A stretch of 18,431 nucleotides of DNA from an uncultured Clostridia bacterium (GCA_946539175.1 CAMNHH010000027.1:1-18431); one strand, 5' to 3'; counted from the first letter of the stretch, positions 8,389-14,345 are shown. A program made the numbers and translations. Notes: generated by a model from the letters alone, not told the origin.

Positions 8389-9330
8389 ATGGCGAATTGG
8401 AAGCAGACCTTGAAAAAAAACAAGCAAATCGCAAAGTTTGCGAAAAAACGGCTGGAGCTTCGGAATGAGCGTGAGAAGAAGAAGCGGATGGCCCGTGTGA
8501 AGGCCGATCCTCTGAAGGCCAATCGGGCGTTATTCGTCCGCCACTTCGGACGGGAGCCGGATCTGGACAATCCGAAGGACTTCAATGAGAAGTCCATGTG
8601 GCTGGTCCACAATTTGTACGCCAACGACCCCACCATCACCCGCTGCGTGGACAAGTATGAGATGCGGGGCTATCTGCAGGAGCAGGGCCTGGGCCATCTG
8701 CTGCCCAAGGTCTACGGCGTCTGGGACAAGCCCTCCCAGATCGACTGGGACGCGCTGCCGGACGAATTCGTTTTGAAATGCAACCATGGCTGCGGCTGCA
8801 ACATTTTCTGCCATGACAAGGCAACGCTGGACCGGAAGGCCGCGGCAAAGCAGCTGGGCAAGTGGCTCAAGATCAATTTTGCCTACTACTACGGCGAGAT
8901 CAACTATGAGCACGTCAAGCCCCGGATCTTCTGCGAGGAATTTCTGGACGACGGCAATGTGCAGCCCACGGACTATAAGCTGCTCTGCTTCCACGGCGAG
9001 CCCAGGGTCTTTATGCTCTGCACGGACCGGGAGAAGGGCGCCAAGTTCACCTTTACCGATGAGAATTATAATCGTCTCATGTGGGAGACCGGCTATCACG
9101 CCGGCGGCCAACTGCCTCCCAAGCCCGAGAGCTTCGAGGAAATGAAGCGATACGCCCGGGAGATTTCCAAGCCCTTCCCCTTCGTTCGGGTGGACTTCTA
9201 CGACATCCACGGCAAGCTGTACGTGGGGGAAATGACCTTCTCCCCCCTGGGCTCCGCCATCGACTACATCATCGACGACGGCCTGCGCCAGATGGGGGAG
9301 TGGCTGGATATCTCCGCATATCTGAAATAA
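8389..9330 (+). CDS. TupA-like ATP-grasp protein
   Basis: A 313-residue protein with a very basic, probably helical N-terminus (about residues 4-36), followed by a TupA-like ATP-grasp domain. Recognisable stretches are DFNEKSMWLVHNLYANDP, CVDKYEMRGYLQEQGLGHLLPKVYGVWD, the nucleotide-binding strand EFVLKCNHGCGCNIF, CEEFLDDGNVQPTDYKLLCF and the metal-site end FPFVRVDFYDIHGKLYVGEMTF (Asp and Glu ligands). TupA was named for teichuronopeptide synthesis in alkaliphilic Bacillus; the general ATP-grasp chemistry is ATP-dependent joining of a carboxylate to an amine. Here it could attach an amino acid or peptide to a uronic-acid glycan, which fits the dehydrogenase at the start of the operon; that is inference. 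ATG 8389 lies 3 bp after the ATPase stop, with CGGAG 8 bp upstream. Confidence 0.87.
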   Translation: MANWKQTLKKNKQIAKFAKKRLELRNEREKKKRMARVKADPLKANRALFVRHFGREPDLDNPKDFNEKSMWLVHNLYANDPTITRCVDKYEMRGYLQEQGLGHLLPKVYGVWDKPSQIDWDALPDEFVLKCNHGCGCNIFCHDKATLDRKAAAKQLGKWLKINFAYYYGEINYEHVKPRIFCEEFLDDGNVQPTDYKLLCFHGEPRVFMLCTDREKGAKFTFTDENYNRLMWETGYHAGGQLPPKPESFEEMKRYAREISKPFPFVRVDFYDIHGKLYVGEMTFSPLGSAIDYIIDDGLRQMGEWLDISAYLK

Positions 9331-9337
9331 CGGAGGG
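9331..9337 (+). promoter_or_regulatory. Strong ribosome binding site before a TTG start
   Basis: CGGAGGG directly follows the TupA-like gene's stop codon and sits 6 bp before TTG 9344. No ATG is available in this position, so the site decides the start of the acyltransferase gene. Confidence 0.75.
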
Positions 9338-9343
9338 ATTTGC

Positions 9344-10387
9344 TTGGACGTTTTTCTCCTGCTGTTTCTCCTTCTCTGCCTGATTGGCGTGAAGCTCGCT
9401 CCCCGGGGTACGCTTTTCAACGGGGATCGTCTCGAACGCAGCCATACAGTCGCGCTCCGGGGCCTGCTATCCATTTTGATCGTGCTGGATCACAGTTCCC
9501 TTTTGACCGGCTGCGGTCACTCGGTAATCGTTTTGAAGCGGGCCGGTCCCTACGTTGTGGCGCTGTTTTATGCTCTGTCATCCTATGGATTGCTGGCATC
9601 TTATATAAAAAACGGCTACACGCTCAAGGGTTATTGGAAAAAGCGCGTGCAGGGAACGATCATTCCCTATTTGCTGCTCTACGCGGCCGCCGTCCTGATC
9701 CGTCTGCTGATCAAGGAAGCGGTTTCCGTGAAGGAGATCCTTCTCTCCTTCGTAAACGGACATCCCCTGATCCCCTATTCCTGGTTTATCCTCACCATCG
9801 TCGGATTCTACCTGATCTTCTATCTGTCCGCACTGTTGGCAAAGCGGGATCTGGATCTGCTGCTTGCACTGGTCTCATTTGCTGTTTTCGTTTCAGTCTT
9901 TGTCTTGAAAAAGCTGGGATTTGAAGACTTTTGGTTCAATGCGGCCTGGGGTATTCCGTTGGGACTGGTCTGGCAGCGTTTTTATCGTTCCATCACGTCC
10001 GCTTTCCAACGTCACCCCTGGGTATATTTGACCGTAACCGGTCTCACTGCCCTGTGGTGGATCCTCATCGCGGAGTATTTCTTCTGGTTTGGTTATCTGG
10101 CGCGGCTTTGCTCCACTTTGTCCGTTTCCGTTTTCGCGCTTCTGTTGATGTGTAAGTTCCGTATCGGTAATCCGATTCTGCGCTTCTTTGGAAAAATCTC
10201 TCTGGAGATTTACTTGATTCACGGTTTGCTTGTTTTCATTCTGAAAAATCTGATTGCCCCCGAACGACAGCCATATTTGTTTGTTTCGCTCTTGCTGGCT
10301 GGAACCATCCTCCTTTCCTGGCTATTCCATACAGGTTACTCTAGGATGATTCGCACGATACGCAGACATGACGATAAGCAGGCGTAG
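9344..10387 (+). CDS. Membrane O-acyltransferase (acyltransferase family 3, OafA-like)
   Basis: A 347-residue integral membrane protein with about ten hydrophobic segments and no separate extracellular domain. It belongs to the acyltransferase-3 group that transfers acetyl or a related acyl group from acyl-CoA across or at the membrane onto glycans. The family signature R-x10-H is exact: Arg39 and His50 in LRGLLSILIVLDHSS. FYALSSYGLLASY (75-87) matches the usual 'FF-x-LSGY' second motif, with Ser in place of Gly. The C-terminal LRFFGKISLEIYLIHGLLVF is also typical. The start is TTG 9344. It likely O-acylates the polysaccharide; whether this happens before export, perhaps as the mark read by the Wzt-like domain, is inference. 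It is followed 5 bp later by the phosphoesterase. Confidence 0.9.
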   Translation: MDVFLLLFLLLCLIGVKLAPRGTLFNGDRLERSHTVALRGLLSILIVLDHSSLLTGCGHSVIVLKRAGPYVVALFYALSSYGLLASYIKNGYTLKGYWKKRVQGTIIPYLLLYAAAVLIRLLIKEAVSVKEILLSFVNGHPLIPYSWFILTIVGFYLIFYLSALLAKRDLDLLLALVSFAVFVSVFVLKKLGFEDFWFNAAWGIPLGLVWQRFYRSITSAFQRHPWVYLTVTGLTALWWILIAEYFFWFGYLARLCSTLSVSVFALLLMCKFRIGNPILRFFGKISLEIYLIHGLLVFILKNLIAPERQPYLFVSLLLAGTILLSWLFHTGYSRMIRTIRRHDDKQA

Positions 10388-10392
10388 TTTGT

Positions 10393-11262
10393 ATGAAAAA
10401 AAGATTTCATATTGGGCTGCTGATCCTTACAGCTGTGATTTTGGTTTGCATCATCTCAGCCGCCGTCTCTGCCCTCGTATGCCGCAGCAGCCTGGCCGTT
10501 CATGAATACAACGTCCAGATTGATCGACTTCAGCAGCCCTTCACCGCCGTGGTGCTGACCGACCTGCATGGCCGGGAATTCGGCAAGGAAAATGAGGCAC
10601 TGCTGTCCCAGGTCAAGGCGCAGCGGCCAGATGTCATCTTCTCCATCGGTGATATGATCAACCAGGATGCGGATCAAGCAGAAGTCCTGCGATTTATAGA
10701 GCTTCTGGCCCGGCTGCGGGAGATTGCTCCGGTTTATGTTTCCTATGGGAATCACGAAAAAGCATATATGCGTTCCGGTGGTACAGACCTGGCCCCCGGA
10801 ATCGAGGCTGCCGGGGCCGTATTGCTGGATGAAAGCTGCGTCACTGCTGAGCTCGGCGGAAACAAGGTTTGCCTTGGCGGCACTGTAGGCCATCTGTACC
10901 CCTTTGGCCGCACGCCGGAGGAATATCACGCTTCTCCCGAGTATCGGCTGATGAAGCAGATGGAGACCTCCGGCCTTCCCACCATCGTCCTGGCCCACCT
11001 GCCGGACACCATCATCTTCGTGGAGGCCTACAAGGACTGGGACATTGATCTGTTCCTCAGCGGCCACACCCACGGCGGCGTGATCCGTCTCCCCTTCTTC
11101 GGCGGCCTCTACGCCCCCATGCAGGGCTGGTTTCCCGACGAGGATATGGGGTACTTTAACTACGGCAGAGTCCAGCTGCTCATCTCCAGCGGTCTGGCCG
11201 GTCACGGCAAGGTGCCCCGGGTGTTCAACATGCCGGAGGTTTGCGTGGTGCACATCTCCTGA
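10393..11262 (+). CDS. Membrane-anchored calcineurin-like metallophosphoesterase (YaeI-like)
   Basis: A 289-residue protein with an N-terminal membrane anchor (about 7-29) and a calcineurin-like domain on the outer side. All metal-site motifs are present: Asp57-x-His59 in LTDLHG, Asp87 in IGDM, Asn120-His121 in YGNHE, His202 in LAHLPD and His225-x-His227 in SGHTHGG. The closest general type is the YaeI/YkuE group of membrane-linked metallophosphoesterases. Its substrate here is unknown; recycling of the polyprenyl or phospho-linked carrier, or trimming of a phosphate substituent, are possibilities without direct evidence. It is the last gene of the rightward operon; the ribosome site is weak and the gap to the acyltransferase is 5 bp, so coupling is likely. 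By eye the last third has noticeably more G/C-ending codons than the first half. Confidence 0.9.
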   Translation: MKKRFHIGLLILTAVILVCIISAAVSALVCRSSLAVHEYNVQIDRLQQPFTAVVLTDLHGREFGKENEALLSQVKAQRPDVIFSIGDMINQDADQAEVLRFIELLARLREIAPVYVSYGNHEKAYMRSGGTDLAPGIEAAGAVLLDESCVTAELGGNKVCLGGTVGHLYPFGRTPEEYHASPEYRLMKQMETSGLPTIVLAHLPDTIIFVEAYKDWDIDLFLSGHTHGGVIRLPFFGGLYAPMQGWFPDEDMGYFNYGRVQLLISSGLAGHGKVPRVFNMPEVCVVHIS

Positions 11263-11274
11263 TCAGGCGATCAG
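11259..11274 (+). terminator. Weak terminator candidate after the phosphoesterase
   Basis: CTGATC-AGGC-GATCAG is a 6-bp stem overlapping the stop codon, followed by TGAGTTTTG. The stem is short and the T tract poor, so this is a tentative operon end. Confidence 0.25.
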
Positions 11275-11751
11275 TGAGTTTTGTGGAACTCCGTTCTTTT
11301 CGGTTTCCAAATCAATCTGGCCTTCCTTCTGGTCGGCATGATCTGAATTGAAAAAACTACAATCTCCGTCTGTTCTCTGACTGTACTTGAACCAAGCCGC
11401 GACGGCAGGTCCTTCCGTTTGCCGCTCTTTTCACGTCATTCTGCAAGGCGAAAACACCGCAAAAGTATCAGAATGCCCACTTCAGTCTACTGAAGTGGGC
11501 ATTCTATCCGTAAACTGGAATGACGCACGCTCACTCCGGTGCAAGCAGCCACGGCCTGTTTATGCCAGGTTATTTTGCTCTTCTCCGCACCATGTGTTCA
11601 GACCCAGCTGAAATTGCCGCGGAAGGGTGTGGACAAATCTTTGGACTTTGCCTAGCCTTTACGTCAAAGAAATTTCTTGAACTTGCCGGCTCCCGCATCA
11701 ATTCTGAATGTGAGGATAAATGTATCTTCATCCACGATTCAGGTATTCGAA
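11263..11751. other. Intergenic gap of 489 bp between convergent genes
   Basis: I see no supportable gene here. Short open frames (for example 11520-11768 on + and 11570-11818 on -) lack ribosome sites and any family resemblance. The gap holds a weak hairpin at the phosphoesterase stop, the perfect 16-bp hairpin at 11470-11505 and a 12-bp palindrome AAGAAATTTCTT near 11670. It may include decayed sequence left by recombination, but nothing shows this directly. Confidence 0.6.
11470..11505. terminator. Perfect 16-bp inverted repeat, possible bidirectional terminator
   Basis: AGAATGCCCACTTCAG, a TCTA loop, then the exact reverse complement. It lies between converging transcripts, about 207 bp after the phosphoesterase and 246 bp after the recombinase. 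On the + strand no T tract follows; on the - strand GATACTTTTG follows. The hairpin itself is certain; its role as terminator, as opposed to a protein-binding or recombination site, is not. Confidence 0.4.
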
Positions 11752-12651
11752 CTACCACGGATTCTTGACATAAGACTTCAGCACCAGCGCCTGTCTCCGG
11801 GGGCCATGATTGAGCCACAGCCCAGTCAGGCCAAGGGCTCTATCCCTTTTGACTCCCATACGCCGGAGTCCATCATAATGTTCCTGCGCCAGCAAACGCC
11901 TGATGTCGTGGAAGCTGTGAAAATCCCAGTGAAAACGTTTTTCGAGTCTCCTCAAAAACTGATTCACTGAACCTCTTGTCGGCAGCGAAAAGCCGTTTTC
12001 TGGGGTCCTCCAGGCTGCAAAACGCGGGTCTGCAAGCAATGCGGCCAGGTCTGCAGTAATCGGACGGAACAGGAGCTTCCCAGCCTTACAGGTCATCCTG
12101 ACCGTTGCACCGGTGACGAGCATCCGTTCACACACATCGGTCGCCCTCCCTGCTAAATGCTCCTCGAGAAGAACCGCATAGGCAGATCCGCTGGGGTGTT
12201 CTCTGCAGTAAGTAAGAATTTGGTCATATTCCTCTCGCGGCATCATAGCTGCCGCACCGCGTAGCCCACTTGTCTTCTTTGCTGCATACACCCGACGTAC
12301 GTGCAAATCATAATTATCGATACAATAGTACGATCGTATGCGGTTGCCCAAGCCGGCCAGCATACTGCGATACCAGTCCACCGTTGTCTGCGTGCAGTTG
12401 ATCGCTTTGAATTGCAAGAAACAAATGACAATATCCACTGTGAGATCCGTCGGGGCGGCGATAGAAATGTTCTCTTGAATAAGCCACCGAAATAATACAT
12501 TAATCACGTCCAGGAAAGCGTAATAGCTGCGGAACGAATAGATAAGCCTGTCCCTATCTCCCGTTTGCTTCGCAGAATGCTTTGATGCCCCAGGCCGAAA
12601 TTGTTTTTTTATTATGTACCGCATTGTACGCCGAACTTGATTTGTGCTCAT
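11752..12651 (-). CDS. Tyrosine recombinase / integrase
   Basis: A 299-residue site-specific recombinase on the opposite strand to all polysaccharide genes. The N-terminal half (to about 115) is an all-helical SAM-like DNA-binding domain; the C-terminal half is the catalytic domain. Residues matching the tyrosine-recombinase set are Arg169 (AGRATDV), Lys192 (GKLLFRP), His248-x-x-Arg251 (FHDIRR), His282 (LNHGPRR) and the nucleophile Tyr294 five residues before the C-terminus (KSYV). The overall length fits a minimal XerC/D-to-integrase-sized enzyme. The start at 12651 is supported by AAAGGAGG (12659-12666) 7 bp upstream; the frame is open further to 12714, but without need. No excisionase, relaxase or other mobility gene is visible, so this is not an obvious complete mobile element. 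A DNA inversion or cassette-exchange role in the capsule locus is possible but unproven. Confidence 0.85.
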   Translation of the reverse strand: MSTNQVRRTMRYIIKKQFRPGASKHSAKQTGDRDRLIYSFRSYYAFLDVINVLFRWLIQENISIAAPTDLTVDIVICFLQFKAINCTQTTVDWYRSMLAGLGNRIRSYYCIDNYDLHVRRVYAAKKTSGLRGAAAMMPREEYDQILTYCREHPSGSAYAVLLEEHLAGRATDVCERMLVTGATVRMTCKAGKLLFRPITADLAALLADPRFAAWRTPENGFSLPTRGSVNQFLRRLEKRFHWDFHSFHDIRRLLAQEHYDGLRRMGVKRDRALGLTGLWLNHGPRRQALVLKSYVKNPW

Positions 12652-12658
12652 GGCCAGC

Positions 12659-12666
12659 CCTCCTTT
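12659..12666 (-). promoter_or_regulatory. Ribosome binding site of the recombinase
   Basis: AAAGGAGG on the minus strand, 7 bp before ATG 12651. It lies just after a 10-bp GC-rich hairpin in the same transcript, which could affect access. Confidence 0.8.
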
Positions 12667-12671
12667 CAAGC

Positions 12672-12696
12672 GGCCCGTCCCGGCCAGGGACGGGCC
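12672..12696 (-). repeat. GC-rich 10-bp hairpin next to the recombinase ribosome site
   Basis: GGCCCGTCCC-GGCCA-GGGACGGGCC forms a perfect 10-bp stem with a 5-nt loop. In the minus-strand transcript it ends 5 nt before the AAAGGAGG. No U tract follows, so it is not a standard terminator; a role in mRNA stability or translation control is possible. Confidence 0.55.
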
Positions 12697-12793
12697 CGAC
12701 AAAAGCAAACACACCGGACTCCGATCTTAAGTACCCAGATGCAGCTGGTGCATCTAAATGCATTGACCATACCTCCGGTGTATAGGCTGGCAA

Positions 12794-12819
12794 TGCGGTT
12801 TGCACATGTCCATTCCGCA
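12794..12819 (-). repeat. Hairpin B, loop complementary to hairpin A
   Basis: TGCGG and CCGCA form a 5-bp stem around a 16-nt loop that contains one copy of a 13-bp inverted repeat (12800-12812; core ACATGT). The other copy is at 12936-12948. Confidence 0.45.
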
Positions 12820-12931
12820 AATCATGATGCGTTGCGGCGCAAATAGGAGGGTGGCTGCTTATCCCTCCATCTATCCCAAACTCTCCATTTATCTGATTTC
12901 ATGCACCAGATTTCACTTGCTTCTAATTGTC

Positions 12932-12955
12932 GCCGTGGACATGTGCAACCGCGGC
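12932..12955 (-). repeat. Hairpin A, loop complementary to hairpin B
   Basis: GCCGCGG and CCACGGC (minus strand) form a 7-bp stem with one mismatch (a G-T wobble if read as + strand RNA). The 10-nt loop TTGCACATGT is fully complementary to part of the loop of hairpin B, and TGGACATGTGCAA (12936-12948, + strand) is the second copy of the inverted repeat. Confidence 0.5.
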
Positions 12956-12988
12956 CTGTGGGTGTAGATCCCACTAAATCTATATAAC

Positions 12989-13026
12989 AAAAAAGACGAC
13001 GCTCTGCTTCCCTGCAGAGTATCGTC
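12989..13026 (-). terminator. Rho-independent terminator in the recombinase leader
   Basis: On the minus strand a 13-position stem (13014-13026 with 12995-13007; one wobble, one mismatch) closes a 6-nt loop and is followed by six U (12994-12989). It ends about 85 nt after the predicted start of the minus transcript and far before the recombinase, so it would act as an attenuator or the 3' end of a short RNA. Confidence 0.65.
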
Positions 13027-13027
13027 C

Positions 13028-13048
13028 AAAAAAAAGCGTACTCTACGC
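13028..13048 (-). terminator. Short upstream hairpin with eight-U tract
   Basis: Minus strand GCGTA-GAG-TACGC (13048-13036), a 5-bp stem, is followed by eight U (13035-13028). The stem is short for a full terminator, but it immediately precedes the stronger one. Confidence 0.35.
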
Positions 13049-13079
13049 AGGTTAAGTTTCCTTCATAAAGTACATTTTG

Positions 13080-13108
13080 ATTATATATAATTAATATCCG
13101 TTTGTCAA
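13080..13108 (-). promoter_or_regulatory. Perfect-consensus sigma-A promoter, leftward
   Basis: On the minus strand TTGACA (13108-13103), a spacer of exactly 17 bp, then TATAAT (13085-13080). Both hexamers match consensus at all six positions. The predicted start is near 13075-13073. It points towards the recombinase but is followed at once by terminator-like hairpins. Confidence 0.8.
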
Positions 13109-13223
13109 GAGCTATTTGGAAAAAATATTCGTTTTTTTGAATCAATATTGTTTTACGAGATTCGGAACTTTTGGGTTGCATTCAGCAATCCGCTTCTATC
13201 GTTTAAATGGTTTTGATTTCATC

Positions 13224-13252
13224 TTGCAATTCCGTGCTTTATTTGATATGAT
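13224..13252 (+). promoter_or_regulatory. Extended -10 sigma-A promoter of the capE/fnlA operon
   Basis: TTGCAA (13224-13229), 17 bp, TATGAT (13247-13252), with TG at 13244-13245 forming an extended -10. The predicted start is near 13259, leaving a leader of about 30 nt with AGAGGA (13276-13281) before ATG 13290. Confidence 0.75.
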
Positions 13253-13289
13253 ATAGATCAATAACTGAAACAGAAAGAGGATTGAAGAA

Positions 13290-14324
13290 ATGTCGAGCTT
13301 TTCCGGCGCAACTTTGCTGATCACAGGCGGGACCGGTTCCTTCGGGCACACGGTGCTGAAGCATTTTCTGACCACCGACATCGGGCAGATCCGCATCTTC
13401 TCCCGGGATGAGAAGAAGCAGGACGATATGCGGCACGAGCTCCAGGCCCGTTACCCGGAGCACGCCCGAAAGGTCAAATTTTACGTGGGCGACGTGCGGG
13501 ATCCCCGCTCCGTGGCCGACGCCATGCCCGGCGTGGACTACATCTTCCACGCCGCTGCCCTGAAGCAGGTGCCCTCCTGCGAGTTTTTCCCCATGCAGGC
13601 CGTCAAAACCAACGTGGAGGGCACGGACAACGTGCTCCACGCCGCCATTGACGCCGGGGTGAAGCGGGTGGTCTGCCTGTCCACCGACAAGGCCGCCTAT
13701 CCCATCAACGCCATGGGCATCTCCAAGGCCATGATGGAGCACGTGATCTACGCCAACGCCCGGGTGGCTGCGGAGCGGGGCGGCACCGTCATCTGCTGCA
13801 CCCGCTACGGCAACGTCATGTGCAGCCGGGGCTCCGTGATTCCCCTCTTCATCGACCAGATCCGGGCCGGAAACCCCATCACCATCACCAATCCCGATAT
13901 GACCCGCTTCCTGATGAATCTGGACGAGGCGGTGGAGCTGGTACGCTTCGCCTTTGAGCACGCCGTCTCCGGCGATCTCTTTGTCCAGAAGGCCGACGCC
14001 TCCACCATCGGAGACCTGGCCAAGGGCGTGCAGCGGCTTTTCGGGGACAGCGGCACCCGGATCATCGGCACCCGCCACGGGGAAAAGCTCTATGAGACCC
14101 TGGTGACCCGGGAGGAGCGGCTGCGGGCCGTGGACATGGGCGACTATTTCCGCGTGGCCGCCGACAACCGGGACCTGAACTATGATAAGTTCTTTGTGGA
14201 AGGCAAGGTGGAAACCCAGAGCGACGAGAGCTACACCTCCTCCAACACCCGTCTGCTGGATGTGGACGGGGTGGTCAAGAAGCTCCTTACCACCGACTAC
14301 GTGAAGAACTGCCTGGGCCGCTGA
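13290..14324 (+). CDS. capE/fnlA: UDP-GlcNAc 4,6-dehydratase / 5-epimerase (first step to UDP-L-FucNAc)
   Basis: A 344-residue extended short-chain dehydrogenase/reductase, the first enzyme of UDP-N-acetyl-L-fucosamine synthesis. It removes water across C4-C6 of UDP-D-GlcNAc and inverts C5. The NAD(P)-binding motif is GGTGSFG (13-19). The catalytic Asp133-Lys134 lie in STDKAAYPINAMGISKAMME. At the position where most SDR enzymes have Tyr-x3-Lys this protein has Met142-x3-Lys146, which I recall as a feature of the CapE/FnlA/WbjB subgroup and which separates it from FlaA1/PseB-type dehydratases. The gene has its own promoter and a good ribosome site, and heads a three-gene operon containing the two following pathway enzymes. 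Length and sequence are normal for the family and the protein appears intact. Confidence 0.93.
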   Translation: MSSFSGATLLITGGTGSFGHTVLKHFLTTDIGQIRIFSRDEKKQDDMRHELQARYPEHARKVKFYVGDVRDPRSVADAMPGVDYIFHAAALKQVPSCEFFPMQAVKTNVEGTDNVLHAAIDAGVKRVVCLSTDKAAYPINAMGISKAMMEHVIYANARVAAERGGTVICCTRYGNVMCSRGSVIPLFIDQIRAGNPITITNPDMTRFLMNLDEAVELVRFAFEHAVSGDLFVQKADASTIGDLAKGVQRLFGDSGTRIIGTRHGEKLYETLVTREERLRAVDMGDYFRVAADNRDLNYDKFFVEGKVETQSDESYTSSNTRLLDVDGVVKKLLTTDYVKNCLGR

Positions 14325-14345
14325 CCCGGGAGAAGGGACCGAATT

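Larger units (their letters stand above)
12989..13075 (-). ncRNA. Candidate short attenuated leader RNA
   Basis: The interval from the predicted start point (about 13075-13073) to the U tract at 12989 would give an RNA of about 85 nt, transcribed from a perfect-consensus promoter and ending at a convincing hairpin/U tract. It begins with a possible tiny leader frame, MYFMKET-stop (13075-13052, no room for a ribosome site before the first ATG), which ends 4 nt before the first hairpin. I do not recognise it as a known RNA family. It could be a stand-alone small RNA or the attenuated part of the recombinase mRNA. Confidence 0.4.
12652..13289. other. Structured 638-bp intergenic leader between recombinase and capE/fnlA
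   Basis: This stretch separates two divergent genes and holds both of their promoters. Base composition is strongly AT-rich at its right end: 13081-13140 has 13 G/C in 60. From right to left on the minus strand it contains a consensus promoter, two hairpin/U-tract elements, a small GTGGG/CCCAC hairpin, hairpin A (12932-12955), a GGAGGG/CCCTCC hairpin (12846-12868), hairpin B (12794-12819), a GGAGG at about 12774 and the hairpin beside the recombinase ribosome site. A 119-codon minus-strand frame (12822-13181) crosses the promoter and both terminator-like elements and is not credible as a gene. If the minus promoter drives the recombinase, its leader is about 420 nt long. Confidence 0.7.

Noticed and set aside
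7081..8427. Long minus-strand open frame opposite the ABC ATPase
   Set aside because: Antisense shadow of a gene with every Walker motif intact.
11520..11818. Short frames in the gap downstream of the recombinase on both strands
   Set aside because: No ribosome sites, no family resemblance, and they overlap the end of the recombinase.
12554..12820. 88-codon minus-strand frame overlapping the recombinase start, with an internal ATG (about 12764) after a GGAGG
   Set aside because: The GGAGG is good, but the frame overlaps the recombinase by about 100 bp in another phase and the protein is low-complexity, without recognisable features.
12813..12935. Invertible promoter between the 13-bp inverted repeats
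   Set aside because: I found no acceptable -35/-10 pair inside the segment on either strand; both clear promoters lie outside it. Inversion of the segment remains open, but not as a promoter switch.
12932..12974. T-box riboswitch, suggested by GGCCGCGG-like sequence
   Set aside because: The conserved T-box bulge sequence and stem I are not present, and the downstream gene is a recombinase rather than an aminoacyl-tRNA or amino-acid gene.
12822..13181. 119-codon minus-strand open frame upstream of the recombinase
   Set aside because: It runs through the promoter hexamers and both hairpin/U-tract elements, has no ribosome site at a plausible start and resembles no family I know.
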